64,000 nucleotides of DNA from an uncultured Collinsella sp. (GCA_934646815.1 CAKUEW010000002.1:124001-188000); one strand, 5' to 3'. Shown: positions 36,372 to 44,690, numbered from the stretch's first letter. The notes: a model not told the origin generated them from the sequence alone. Numbers and translations: made by a program.

Positions 36372-37007
36372 TTACCCGCGCTGCGGACCCACCGCAGCCA
36401 CCAACGGCTCCAGCCCCAGCTCGCGCGCGTAATCCTCCTGCGTAAAGACCTCAACCAGCTCAAACGTGTCGGACTCGTCGTCAAACGTAAAGTGCAGCAC
36501 CGAACAGTTGCCCGGCACACGATCGCGCTCGTCAGCCGCCGCGCCCTTGGTGTGGTCCATAAACTCCTTGATGGCCGAGCCGTGGCTCACCGCGAGCACA
36601 CGCTCGTGGTCGGGCTTCTGCATGAGTCCGGTCAGCGTCGCGACCATACGCTCGCGCACCTGCATCTGGCCCTCGCCGCCAAACTGGCGATAGAAGTCGC
36701 GCCACGGACGCTCGGGCATCAGCATTACGCGCTCGGCCTCAAAGTCGCCAAAGAACCACTCGCGCAGGCCGTCCAGGCGCTCGTAGGCAAGGCCCGGCCA
36801 CAGGTTGGCGATGGTCTGCTCGGTGCGGTGCAGCGTAGACGTGTAGGCGTGATCCGGCTCAATGCCGCGCGCACGCAAGAACATGCCAGCGCGTGCCGCC
36901 TGGTCGCACCCCAGCTGCGTGAGCGGCGAGTCACTCCAACCCTGGATAATGCACTTAAGGTTGAATATTGTCTGCCCGTGACGGACCAGATACAGATCTT
37001 TATTCAT
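36372..37007 (-). CDS. Histidine phosphatase family protein, copy 2 of tandem pair
   Basis: 211 residues from ATG 37007, with GAAGGGA upstream. The catalytic RHG motif is at DLYLVRHGQTIFN (residues 4-16); the second histidine is in VLAVSHGSAIKEFMDH near residue 150. This is the phosphoglycerate-mutase-like branch 1 fold, which forms a phosphohistidine intermediate. Likely substrates are small phosphometabolites; mutase activity is unlikely given the short length. It directly follows a second, closely similar gene, sharing RHGQTxxNL, IxQGWxDSPLT, REW and VSHGSAxxEF, so the pair looks like a tandem duplication. Confidence 0.85.
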   Translation of the reverse strand: MNKDLYLVRHGQTIFNLKCIIQGWSDSPLTQLGCDQAARAGMFLRARGIEPDHAYTSTLHRTEQTIANLWPGLAYERLDGLREWFFGDFEAERVMLMPERPWRDFYRQFGGEGQMQVRERMVATLTGLMQKPDHERVLAVSHGSAIKEFMDHTKGAAADERDRVPGNCSVLHFTFDDESDTFELVEVFTQEDYARELGLEPLVAAVGPQRG

Positions 37008-37024
37008 AGGGGTCCCTTCATTCG

Positions 37025-37567
37025 TTACCAATCAAGGAGCGAAAACGCCCCGTCTGTGCAGTCAAAGTGAAGTACGGCGCCGTTGTCGGGCTGCTCTCCC
37101 CCGCCGGCTACGCACCCAAGAAACTCCTGGCAGGCAGAGCCATGGGAGACGGCGAGCACGCAGTTGTGCAGCGGCCGCGCCATAATGCGGGACAGCGCCG
37201 CCACCATACGCGTTCGCAGTTGCGCCTCCGACTCGCCGCCATACGCAACGGGATAATCGCCCCAGGGCTGGGCCGGCATCTCGCGGTTTGATATACCCTC
37301 CAGCGAGCCCAAATGCCACTCGCGCAGGTCGTCGACAAGCTCAATGGGGCAATCTGCGCCAACGATCAGCTCAGCCGTACACCGCGCCCGGCCCAACGGC
37401 GACGAATATACATGGTCAAACGTCACGCCGCGCGCGTCAAACGCCGCCCGCGTCGCCAGCGCCTGCTCGCGCCCGCGCGCCGTAAGCGGCGAATCATGCC
37501 AACCCTGCAAAATGTTCTGCAGATTGAGCTCGGTCTGCCCATGCCGCACCAAATACAGATCGGCCAC
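37025..37567 (-). CDS. Histidine phosphatase family protein, copy 1 of tandem pair
   Basis: 180 residues from GTG 37567, preceded by GGGAGG with four bases between; the open frame runs further upstream but through repeat sequence. ADLYLVRHGQTELNLQNIL carries the catalytic histidine, with the second in VLAVSHGSACQEFLG. It is shorter than its neighbour at 36372-37007 and clearly homologous to it along its whole length. The family hydrolyses phosphate monoesters through a phosphohistidine; substrate unknown. The gap to the next gene is 17 bases, so the two are probably co-transcribed. A CCACCAC palindrome lies just upstream. Confidence 0.85.
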   Translation of the reverse strand: MADLYLVRHGQTELNLQNILQGWHDSPLTARGREQALATRAAFDARGVTFDHVYSSPLGRARCTAELIVGADCPIELVDDLREWHLGSLEGISNREMPAQPWGDYPVAYGGESEAQLRTRMVAALSRIMARPLHNCVLAVSHGSACQEFLGCVAGGGEQPDNGAVLHFDCTDGAFSLLDW

Positions 37568-37580
37568 ACGCCCTCCCCTC

Positions 37581-37620
37581 AAACCACCACAATGGGGACA
37601 GGCACCTTTGTGGTGGTTTT
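37581..37620. repeat. Palindromic repeat, CCACCAC family, copy 1
   Basis: Arms AAACCACCACAA and TTTGTGGTGGTTT enclose GGGGACAGGCACC. Near-identical copies occur at 50015-50055 and, inverted, at 50076-50114. Confidence 0.8.
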
Positions 37621-37650
37621 GCCGCCGAATCGCACCGCAACGACGCGCGG

Positions 37651-38322
37651 CTACACCAAAACGTCGGCGAGCGGACGCTTGGGCACGTGATGCACCTGCG
37701 TCTCGTCGCGCCAATAATTAATGGAGCCGTCCGGGTTGGAATCGATCGCATCGATGACCTGCGTCTCGGCCGGCACGCCAAAGGCCATAATCAGCTTGAG
37801 CTCGAACTTGTCGTTATCGAGACCCATAGCGTCAATCGCGCGGGGCGTAAAGGCCTTGAACATGCAAGCCGCAACCTCGGGCGTGGCGCTTCGGGCGGCG
37901 AGCATCATCGTCTGGGCAGCGATGCCGGTATCGACCTCGGTGATGGGTGCCGCAGGCTTGCCCGGCACGACACGCTCGGCAAGAATCGCGATATAGCCGG
38001 TCGGGCGCTCGCCCTCGGCAGGACCCGGCCAATCCTTGAGCGCGCCAGCCCACGCGAGCTCGTCGAACACGCGCGCGCAATCCTCGGCACCGCTCACCAC
38101 GTGAAAACGCAGGCGCTGAGCATTGGCACCACACGGAGCCAGATGCGCCAGCTCCGCCAGCTCGAGCAAAAACTCGCGCGGCACGCGCATGGACTCGTCA
38201 AAGCGGCGACACGTGCGGGCGCGGCGAACCAGTGCATCAAAAGCGCCCAGGCCAAGCTTCTCGCAACCCTGCTTTGCCATCGTCTCGACGCCCGACGGCG
38301 CCTCGGGAACTGCTTTATTCAT
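37651..38322 (-). CDS. Nitroreductase family protein
   Basis: 223 residues from ATG 38322, with GGGGGTCC upstream. RARTCRRFDES near residue 31 is the FMN-contacting Arg-rich segment of the family. LAHLAPCGANAQRLRFHVV (about 60-78), GIAAQTMMLAA (about 140) and LIMAFGVPAE (about 185) match the conserved nitroreductase blocks. The enzyme is expected to reduce nitro or quinone compounds with NAD(P)H as a cytosolic FMN homodimer; the true substrate is unknown. Its leader GGGTCCCTATGAATAAAG resembles that of the histidine phosphatase at 37007. Confidence 0.85.
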   Translation of the reverse strand: MNKAVPEAPSGVETMAKQGCEKLGLGAFDALVRRARTCRRFDESMRVPREFLLELAELAHLAPCGANAQRLRFHVVSGAEDCARVFDELAWAGALKDWPGPAEGERPTGYIAILAERVVPGKPAAPITEVDTGIAAQTMMLAARSATPEVAACMFKAFTPRAIDAMGLDNDKFELKLIMAFGVPAETQVIDAIDSNPDGSINYWRDETQVHHVPKRPLADVLV

Positions 38323-38556
38323 AGGGACCCCCAATAAAAGCTAATTGTTCTTAGGAAAATCTAACCTAAAACGTAGGCAATAACATGCCCCAGAGCAATG
38401 TTCCACAACCGTTGATTAACCCTCATCAAAGTGGGAACAAAGGTAACAATTCGGGAAGGATGGGCGGCAATTCGACCTCCTCACCCCATGCGCCGGCGCC
38501 ATTGCGAGATACTGGTTACATCAAATACGGCAAACGCCGCGCGGAAAGGAGACATC

Positions 38557-39159
38557 ATGGGCATCTTTAAAAACGAGGACCAAAAGTCGAGCCAATTTGG
38601 ATTTGACGAGCGCAGCATGGCGGGCAAGGCCATTAAGGCCGTGCGCTGGATCTACGCCATCACCGGCGTCGTCGCGCTTATCGCCGGCATCGCGTTACTC
38701 TTTGCGCCGGCTAAAACCCTCGTCTTTTTGACGACCGTCCTGGGTGCCTACTTTGTGATCACAGGCGGCATCAGGCTCTTCACCACGGTTTTTGAATCCC
38801 AGCTGCCCACCGGCTGGCGCGTGATGAGCATTATCACCAACCTGCTCATCATCCTGGGCGGCGTGGTGATCCTGCGTAACCAGGCGTTCTCGACGGCGAC
38901 GCTCAGCACAATGGTGGTGGTCGTGGCAGGCTTTGGCTGGATTATCGAGGGCATTATGGCGATTCTGGAGTCCGAGCTTTCGCCTAACCGCGGCTTTACC
39001 ATCCTGAGTGGCGCGCTCTCCATTATTGCGGGCGTGTTCGTGTTCATTTACCCGCTGTGGTCGGCCAAGATGCTCGTCATCTTTACCGGCGCCGCCCTTT
39101 TGGTGTTTGGCGTGACGCTGGTTATTCGTGCCATCCGCTTTGGCAAGCTGGTGCACTAG
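38557..39159 (+). CDS. DUF308 (HdeD-like) membrane protein
   Basis: About 200 residues. After a polar N-terminus of ~25 residues there are six closely spaced membrane helices, beginning with AVRWIYAITGVVALIAGIAL. The helices come in short-loop pairs typical of the DUF308/HdeD fold (FAPAKTLVFLTTVLGAYFVITGG; AFSTATLSTMVVVVAGFGW). In enterobacteria HdeD is linked to acid resistance; here the role is unknown. AAAGGAG lies seven bases before ATG 38557. The next gene begins immediately after the stop codon, so the two are coupled. Confidence 0.75.
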   Translation: MGIFKNEDQKSSQFGFDERSMAGKAIKAVRWIYAITGVVALIAGIALLFAPAKTLVFLTTVLGAYFVITGGIRLFTTVFESQLPTGWRVMSIITNLLIILGGVVILRNQAFSTATLSTMVVVVAGFGWIIEGIMAILESELSPNRGFTILSGALSIIAGVFVFIYPLWSAKMLVIFTGAALLVFGVTLVIRAIRFGKLVH

Positions 39160-39642
39160 ATGCCTCGGACGCTTTTTATTGATGCCGACGCCTGCCCCGT
39201 CACGCGCGAGTCGATCGACTGCGCGCGGCGGGCGGGCGTCGCCGTGGTGATCGCAGGCAACAGCACGCAAAACCTGGAGCGGCACATTCGCCGTGACGAT
39301 CCGCGCAATGCTGAGCACGCGCGACGGGGCTTTTGGGTGACGACGCTCGACGTGAGCGTAGGCGCCGATAGCGCCGACTTTGCCATTATCGAGCGCCTGC
39401 AGGCAGGCGACGTGGTCGTGACGCAGGATATTGGTCTGGCGAGCATGGTGCTCGGACGCGACGCTGCCGCCATCGGCGTGCGTGGGCGTGTCTACGACAA
39501 GGCCACCATCGATATGCAGCTTTTTATTCGTCACGAGGAAAAGAAAGTGCGCCGCGCCGGCGGACGCACGCGCGGGCCGGCAGCCTTCACCAACGAAGAC
39601 CGTGCTCGCTTTAAACGCAACCTCACCGAGCTACTGCGCTAA
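39160..39642 (+). CDS. YaiI/YqxD family protein (DUF188)
   Basis: 160 residues, matching the family length of about 150. The N-terminal signature FIDADACPVTRESI holds the conserved Asp-x-Asp and Cys of the PIN-like DUF188 fold. GDVVVTQDIGLASMVLGRDA (in the middle) and DKATIDMQLFIRHEEKKVRRAG (in the last third) are further conserved blocks. A nuclease-like role is suspected for the family, but no activity is established that I know of. The ATG directly follows the TAG of the DUF308 gene. A hairpin terminator follows two bases after its stop. Confidence 0.85.
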   Translation: MPRTLFIDADACPVTRESIDCARRAGVAVVIAGNSTQNLERHIRRDDPRNAEHARRGFWVTTLDVSVGADSADFAIIERLQAGDVVVTQDIGLASMVLGRDAAAIGVRGRVYDKATIDMQLFIRHEEKKVRRAGGRTRGPAAFTNEDRARFKRNLTELLR

Positions 39643-39643
39643 C

Positions 39644-39685
39644 AAAAGGTAGATTTTTGGGACATGCCTAGAAATCTACCTTTTT
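39644..39685. terminator. Rho-independent terminator
   Basis: Stem AAAAGGTAGATTT / AAATCTACCTTTTT with a ~15-base loop; T-runs on both strands suit the two convergent genes on either side. Confidence 0.8.
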
Positions 39686-39750
39686 GCTTTTGAGCATGGG
39701 AAACGCCCAGGTGACGGGGGTAGTTTTTAAGGCATGCCCCAACAATCTAT

Positions 39751-40845
39751 TTAGAGGCCGAAGGCGGACAGGACAAGGCCCCAACCTGCGCCGATGACGT
39801 ACATCATGACCAGGAACAGGATGTTTTCGCGGGCGCTGCGGTTGGTGCGGAACAGGACCAGATAGCCCACGCCGGCGGAGATAAGCGTGCCGGCGAGCAT
39901 CGGCGCGAGCTGCAGCGCGCCCTCCAGGTAGAGCTGCGTAATGACAACGCTAGCCGAGCAGTTGGGAATCAGACCGACGAGCGCCGAGCCCAAGACGGCA
40001 AGCGTCTCGTTGCCGCGCAGGAACTGCTCGATCGCAGACTCGCCGAAGGTCTCGAGCACGGCGACGAGGATCAGCGTCACCAGGAAGATGAATACCGAGA
40101 CCTGCACGGTGTGCGAGATTGCGCTGCGGATAATCGACAGGACGGGCGCGCCCTCGTGGGAGTGGCCGTGGCAGCGATCATGGTCGTGATGGTGCCCATG
40201 CTCGTGGCCGTGACCATGCCCATGGCCATGTCCGTGCTCATGCTCATCCTCGTCCTCGTCGCAACCGCAATGGTCGCGCTCGCACAGCTCATGAATGTGA
40301 TCGGCACCCACACCGGCCTCTGCCACCTCGTCGATAATGTCGCCGCCGCTGTGGTCGTCGTGCGCGCAGTTTACGTGCGCCGAGTTTGCCTCAACGCCCA
40401 GCACCGTACGACGAATCGCGGCGTGCGCACGGGCATTGCGACGAAGCCCGCGGATGGCCGCGTCAACGATAAAGCCCGTAACCAGCGCAATCAACGCCTT
40501 TGAAGCCAGCAGCATCGCCATGGTCTGCATGGGCACCTGCTCGGCAAGCAACAGGGGCAGCATCTCGTCGGAGGTCGAGAGGAACACCGCCACCAACGTG
40601 CCCAGCGTCACAACGCGGCCGGCATACAGCGTTGCCGCCATCGCCGAAAAGCCGCACTGCGGCACGATGCCCAGCAGCGAACCCACCACCGGGCCCGCGG
40701 TACCGGCGCGCTTGATCAAGCCGTTAACGCGGTCGCCCGCAACATGCTCCAGGGTCTCGAGCAGCAAATACGTCACTAGCAAAAACGGCACCAGCGAAAG
40801 CGTGTCCTTGCCGGCGTCGAGCAAAATATCAATCAGCAAATCCAT
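39751..40845 (-). CDS. Putative heavy-metal (manganese/arsenic-type) exporter of the ArsP_2 family
   Basis: 364 residues with about ten membrane helices in two halves. The first half contains GIVPQCGFSAMAATLYAG and VAVFLSTSDEMLPLLL; the second contains LGSALVGLIPNCSASVVITQLYLEG. This paired PxCxxS pattern is typical of the 10-TM putative metal exporters. Between the halves is a cytosolic loop of about 70 residues with a His-rich core (alternating His-Gly and His-Glu, around residues 200-230), which surely binds metal. Substrate is likely Mn, Zn or another divalent ion. The gene stands alone and is convergent with the DUF188 gene. Confidence 0.75.
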   Translation of the reverse strand: MDLLIDILLDAGKDTLSLVPFLLVTYLLLETLEHVAGDRVNGLIKRAGTAGPVVGSLLGIVPQCGFSAMAATLYAGRVVTLGTLVAVFLSTSDEMLPLLLAEQVPMQTMAMLLASKALIALVTGFIVDAAIRGLRRNARAHAAIRRTVLGVEANSAHVNCAHDDHSGGDIIDEVAEAGVGADHIHELCERDHCGCDEDEDEHEHGHGHGHGHGHEHGHHHDHDRCHGHSHEGAPVLSIIRSAISHTVQVSVFIFLVTLILVAVLETFGESAIEQFLRGNETLAVLGSALVGLIPNCSASVVITQLYLEGALQLAPMLAGTLISAGVGYLVLFRTNRSARENILFLVMMYVIGAGWGLVLSAFGL

Positions 40846-41014
40846 GACGGATGGAACCTTTCGTGTCTTTCGGCAGCAATTTAAAAGTCCTAGCGGTCAA
40901 CTAGGGTATTGTAGTTGTCCTAGGCGCAGTGCCAATAGTTGCACATGGTAAACTATCATCTCGCCATAACTCAGCAATCCGAGCCGTGCCCGCGGCCCGT
41001 CCAAGGAGCAACAT

Positions 41015-41983
41015 ATGAACGTATCGCAAGCCCTCGAATACGAGCGCCAGCCGTTTATCCCCATGTTTATCTACGGCGATCACGGCGCTATGGAGTCCGA
41101 GCGCCAAAAGGGCGAGGAAGCCCTCAAGGTGCTCGAGACCGAGTACTTTACCGCCGAGAGCGACCCCGACTTTGACTTTGCCACCGTGCGCGACCTGGCC
41201 GACCGTAACCGCGACCTGTGCGATCAGATCGGCGAGGCACGCCTGCGCAACGTGACGCCCGCGACCCTTTCGCGCGGCCTGTCCGACGCCGACACCTGCG
41301 CCGCTATCGGCAAGATGCAAAAGCGCACCGCCGCGTCCGTCATGCGCGAGATCCGCGGCGACCGCGACGCACTCGGTGTGGCGTATGCCCGCAAGCCCAT
41401 CCAGGGCACCGTGCTGGGCATCGACATCGAGACCACCGGACGCGCGCCCGAGCGCGGCTATATCATCAACGTTGGCTGGGAGATCATGGACCTCACCAGC
41501 GACGCCGTCCCGCACGATGCCGAGGCGCACTACTGTGGCCTGCCCGACGTCTACCGCGGCGAAGACGTACCGTTGTCGAACATCCATCACATCACCTGGG
41601 ACGACATCGACGGTAAAAAGCCATTCCGCGAGAACAAAGAGCTGCAAAAGCAGCTGCTCAAACTCATGAAGAAGTACCCCTACATGGCGCACAACGCTGC
41701 CTTTGAGGATAGCTGGTTCAAGATTCACCTGGACGGTTACGCCGAGGCGCGCCGCGCGGGCAAGATCATCGTCATCGACTCGCGCCAGATCTGCCGCAGC
41801 CTGGACGCCGAGGTGCGCTCGCTCCCCCGCGAGTCCGCCCCCGCCGCGCTCGAAAACTGGGCACGTCGCCGCGGCACCCTTGCCCCCGACGCCAACGAGC
41901 AGCACCTGGGCCTGGACGACACGGACCTCATGCTCCGCACCGTACAGGCCGAGTTCAACCTCAAGAACCTGTTCGCAAAATAG
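41015..41983 (+). CDS. DEDD-family 3'-5' exonuclease
   Basis: 322 residues. The N-terminal ~125 residues are a charged helical region of unknown role. The exonuclease fold follows: Exo I in VLGIDIETTGRAPERG (about residue 135), Exo II in YMAHNAAFEDSWFKIHL (about 228), and Exo III near the C-terminus in LGLDDTDLMLRTV. That makes it DnaQ-like, processing DNA or RNA 3' ends with two metal ions. Aspartates and glutamate at motifs I-II are intact; the final His/Tyr-Asp motif is less clear. AGGAG is seven bases before the ATG. The gene is monocistronic and ends at a strong hairpin. Confidence 0.75.
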   Translation: MNVSQALEYERQPFIPMFIYGDHGAMESERQKGEEALKVLETEYFTAESDPDFDFATVRDLADRNRDLCDQIGEARLRNVTPATLSRGLSDADTCAAIGKMQKRTAASVMREIRGDRDALGVAYARKPIQGTVLGIDIETTGRAPERGYIINVGWEIMDLTSDAVPHDAEAHYCGLPDVYRGEDVPLSNIHHITWDDIDGKKPFRENKELQKQLLKLMKKYPYMAHNAAFEDSWFKIHLDGYAEARRAGKIIVIDSRQICRSLDAEVRSLPRESAPAALENWARRRGTLAPDANEQHLGLDDTDLMLRTVQAEFNLKNLFAK

Positions 41984-42010
41984 AAACGCCTGCGACAAAC
42001 ATTGCTTGCC

Positions 42011-42057
42011 CACGGGACGGCCTCACAGCGAAAACCTCGCAGTGAGGCCGTCCCGTG
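42011..42057 (+). terminator. Hairpin terminator after the exonuclease gene
   Basis: A perfect 16-bp stem (CACGGGACGGCCTCAC / GTGAGGCCGTCCCGTG) with a 15-base loop; only a short T stretch follows. Confidence 0.65.
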
Positions 42058-42332
42058 TTGCATGGACAAGCCCCTCTCCACAAATTCTGAACCCTAATTT
42101 TGAACGATTCCGGCCTTTTCTCGACACACGATTTGTTGTCGGGCGGCAGTCCATCGATATCAAATGTGAAGCAATTGAGCAGTTCTTTGCTATGGCTGAA
42201 CTGCGAAAACAATGATTTAGGACGAACGGGTCCATTATTGCGTCAAGCTTTTGGACAGTATTTGGTTAGACCCCTAAAACGGCTTTTCCGCTCAGCGCCA
42301 TCAACACGGTACTAGCTGACACAATAGATACT
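42058..42332. other. AT-richer intergenic region before the second endonuclease-domain gene
   Basis: No ORF with a ribosome site and no long inverted repeat found. It contains GACCCCTAAAACGG (around 42270-42283); a CCCCTAA-type motif also lies inside the inverted-repeat elements near 43729-43737 and, on the other strand, near 32923-32932. Confidence 0.4.
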
Positions 42333-43523
42333 ATGAGTATCGTATTGTCACATACCACGGCAAAAGCGGTCTACCAGACCGCACGCTCGATGTCTGCAGG
42401 GGGCATCGAACACTGTAGCCCCGCCGCGATATACGTATCATGCCCCACCGGAACGCTTCTCGACGCAGCCACAGAATGGCTCACCAAACACGATGTAACC
42501 CTCGACGCGAATAATCTCCTAGAGGTGATGGTGTTTGATCGTAGACACGCGCGTTACGCGATGGGCTGCCGATGCCACGTTTCGTCAAAGCGATTCTCAA
42601 GCTCGCGTTTTGTAGATCTCGGAGACGGCATCTACATCATTGGCGTTGAGCTTTGTGCACTTCAGGCCGCCACCTATCTGCCTTTTCGCGAACTGGTGGA
42701 GTACTACTTTGAGCTGTGCGGCGCCTATTCCCTTGGAGCTGGCCCTTCTGCCTCTTATACCGAGCGCTTCGCGCTCACCTCGACCGAGAGGCTAAAGCAG
42801 TTCTTTAATTCCATTACCAGATGCGACGGTCTGGCCCTTGCCCGAAAGGCGATCCAATGCGCGCGCGATGGATGCCGGTCTCCTATGGAAACGGCCTTTG
42901 TCATGATGCTTACGCTGCCCAAAAGCGAAGGTGGACTCGGCATTAGGGGAATTGAGACCGATTACGAGGTGCAGGTCACCGCTGCCGTAAAGAATCTCAC
43001 GAGACGCAAGAAGTTCTTTATGGATGCCTATCTGAAAAAATCTCGTACAGACGTTGAATACAACGGTTTCTATCACGACGCAGAAGAGAACCGCGCCATC
43101 GACGAAGAGCGCAAGAACGCGCTTGCGTCCATGGGGTACGGAATTATTACCGTCAGTCGATATTCCTTTATGCATGCCAGCGCTTTTGCTAGAGTCATGG
43201 AGGCGATCCAGCGGAAAGAGGGCATACGCCCCTCGCGTCTGCCAAAGGACTTCCATATCACGCAAGAGGACCTGAGGCAGTTCGTGCTCAGAAGGTTTAT
43301 AGAGGAGAAGAAACTAATCCGGGAGCAGCTTCGTCAGGATGCCGAAGAGCGCCAACGAATCGACCTCGAAAAAGCAACGCTCGAAGGTATCACGCTGGAT
43401 GATCCGACGATTAACGAAGTTCCGGAAATCGATGATATGCAGGCAATCGAACCCAATAGCCCATCACTCGATCAAACAAGCTGCCACGAACCCGAGGGCA
43501 GGGTTTTCGGGGCCGGAAAATAG
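42333..43523 (+). CDS. Endonuclease-domain (DUF559/Vsr-like) protein, paralog 2
   Basis: 396 residues. The core (about 185-290) has the PD-(D/E)xK-type layout: a glutamate in SPMETAFVMML, an aspartate in KKFFMDAYLKKS, then DVEYNGFYHDAEENRAIDEERKNALASMGYG (given here as the stretch from residue ~233 to 263) and a beta-strand IITVSRYSF. This is the order seen in DUF559 and Vsr-like nucleases. The N-terminal ~170 residues align loosely with the protein at 33094-34143 (YYFELCGAYSLG compared with MYEMCGTFAVC). The last ~110 residues are a charged helix and acidic tail. No clear ribosome site precedes the ATG. A 256-bp inverted-repeat element starts ten bases after the stop, as also happens after paralog 1. 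Confidence 0.65.
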   Translation: MSIVLSHTTAKAVYQTARSMSAGGIEHCSPAAIYVSCPTGTLLDAATEWLTKHDVTLDANNLLEVMVFDRRHARYAMGCRCHVSSKRFSSSRFVDLGDGIYIIGVELCALQAATYLPFRELVEYYFELCGAYSLGAGPSASYTERFALTSTERLKQFFNSITRCDGLALARKAIQCARDGCRSPMETAFVMMLTLPKSEGGLGIRGIETDYEVQVTAAVKNLTRRKKFFMDAYLKKSRTDVEYNGFYHDAEENRAIDEERKNALASMGYGIITVSRYSFMHASAFARVMEAIQRKEGIRPSRLPKDFHITQEDLRQFVLRRFIEEKKLIREQLRQDAEERQRIDLEKATLEGITLDDPTINEVPEIDDMQAIEPNSPSLDQTSCHEPEGRVFGAGK

Positions 43524-43532
43524 GCCGACTAA

Positions 43533-43788
43533 CAAGGTGGGTGCCCTAACGACGTGCAAATTCGCGAGTATTCTGCAGGAACAGTCCTCCAACACCCACA
43601 AGCAGATCCAAGTGAGAAGCAAAATCGCTATTGAACGGCAACGTTTGGCAACATTTGAGGAAGAACGCATCTATTTAACGTCCCTGAATATGTCTTGATC
43701 AGTAAAATTTGGTTTGATTAGATTAACAAACCCCCTAACATTGCAGAATACTCCGTTTTTTGCACGGCGCAAGGGTACCCACCTTGGC
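43533..43788. repeat. Inverted-repeat-bounded element 2 (256 bp)
   Basis: Arms of about 46 bp (43533-43578 and 43743-43788) pair at roughly 36 positions. The arm contains CAAGGTGGGT at its outer end and GAGTATTCTGCA at its inner end. Inside is AT-rich, with a small GGTTTG/CAAACC hairpin near 43711-43732. No ORF. It begins ten bases after the stop of the endonuclease-domain gene. Confidence 0.6.
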
Positions 43789-43866
43789 ATCGGCTATTAA
43801 AACCGCTCAGTCTAGGCCCTCGTTCGCATTTTCCATTCATTTTAAAGGCGAATTGCCTAAACGTTA

Positions 43867-43926
43867 TTGACATATGAGCATGCGCTCATATACTCAGAGG
43901 TAAGTTATATGAGCGCATGTTCATAT
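43867..43926 (+). promoter_or_regulatory. Promoter and two ArsR-type operators of the metal operon
   Basis: TTGACA (43867-43872), a 16-base spacer and TATACT (43889-43894) form a strong sigma-70-type promoter. Operator 1, ATATGAGCATGCGCTCATAT (43872-43891), fills the spacer. Operator 2, ATATGAGCGCATGTTCATAT (43907-43926), lies between the promoter and the ATG. Both are imperfect palindromes like known SmtB/CzrA sites, so bound repressor would block polymerase. Confidence 0.8.
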
Positions 43927-43940
43927 GAAAGGATATTGCA

Positions 43941-44309
43941 ATGAGCGAACACGACGATGAAACCAAGAACGGCACCGAGGCCGCCTCTGAGCCCGTCGTC
44001 CCCACCACCTGCTCGCCCGAGGACCTTCCCGACGAGGAGCTGCTCTACGACCTGGCAGATCTGTTCAAGGTCTTCAGCGACACGACGCGCATCAAGATCC
44101 TCTACGCCCTCATGGGCCGCGAGCTCTGCGTCGCCGACATCGCCGAGTCAACCGCAACCTCGCAGTCTGCAGTGTCGCACCAGCTTCGCACCCTTAAACA
44201 ATCGCACCTGGTCAAGTTCCGCCGCGACGGCCGCAACATCCTCTACTCGCTTGCCGACGACCACGTCTACACCATGCTCAATCAGGGCATGAGCCACATC
44301 TGCGAGTAA
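43941..44309 (+). CDS. ArsR/SmtB-family metal-sensing repressor
   Basis: 122 residues. A winged helix-turn-helix spans about 35-105 (DTTRIKILYALMGRELCVADIAE followed in the next helix by SQSAVSHQLRTL). The C-terminal helix DDHVYTMLNQGMSHICE has Asp, His, His and Glu at exactly the spacing of the SmtB/CzrA alpha-5 zinc site (D-x-H, ten residues, H-x-x-E). A Cys also sits in ELCV as in CadC-like sensors, but its partner cysteines are missing, so zinc-type sensing is favoured over Cd/Pb. GAAAGGAT precedes the ATG. It leads a metal-efflux operon and should release its operators when Zn(II) or a similar ion binds. Confidence 0.88.
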   Translation: MSEHDDETKNGTEAASEPVVPTTCSPEDLPDEELLYDLADLFKVFSDTTRIKILYALMGRELCVADIAESTATSQSAVSHQLRTLKQSHLVKFRRDGRNILYSLADDHVYTMLNQGMSHICE

Positions 44310-44372
44310 CAGCAAACCACGGTACCAGCGCGGCCGGCACCCAGGCCGCTAACACAGGGAAAGGAACCCACC

Positions 44373-44591
44373 ATGAAAAAGCAGTTTAAGCTCGACGAGA
44401 TCGACTGTGCCAACTGCGCGCGCGAGCTCCAGGACGAGCTGGCAAAGCTCGAAGGCGTCAAGTCCGTTTCGGTCAACTTTATGACCCAGAAGCTGACGCT
44501 CGAGGCAGACGATGCCGAGTTCGACGAGGTTCTCGACCGCGTCGTTGAGTTCACTGCCGACGCCGAGCCGGACTGCGAGATCATCCGCTAG
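44373..44591 (+). CDS. Heavy-metal-associated (HMA) domain protein
   Basis: 72 residues forming a single ferredoxin-like HMA domain. The metal-binding CxxC is in DEIDCANCARELQDEL (residues 8-23), followed by LEGVKSVSVNFMTQKL and a final CEII with an extra Cys. Such proteins hand soft or divalent metal ions to a P1B ATPase. The ATPase two genes on lacks its own N-terminal HMA, so this gene probably supplies the domain as a separate protein. AAAGGAA lies eight bases before the ATG; it follows the repressor by 63 bases. Confidence 0.85.
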   Translation: MKKQFKLDEIDCANCARELQDELAKLEGVKSVSVNFMTQKLTLEADDAEFDEVLDRVVEFTADAEPDCEIIR

Positions 44592-44649
44592 CCCGCGCTT
44601 ACGCCGACTCGCAAGGCCGCGCTTGCCGCGGCCTTTGATCGCGTCATTA

Positions 44650-44667
44650 TCTGAGCGAGTGTTCATA
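44650..44667 (+). promoter_or_regulatory. Third ArsR-type operator, upstream of the metal ATPase
   Basis: TCTGAGCGAGTGTTCATA matches operator 2 (TATGAGCGCATGTTCATA) at 15 of 18 positions and lies 24 bases before the ATPase ATG. No clear promoter pair surrounds it; it may fine-tune the ATPase separately. Confidence 0.55.
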
Positions 44668-44690
44668 CATTCAAATGGGAGGTTTGAATC

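Noticed and set aside
37568..37714. N-terminal extension of the histidine phosphatase through the CCACCAC palindrome
   Set aside because: The GTG at 37567 has a good ribosome site and directly begins the conserved domain; the extension has no homology-like sequence.
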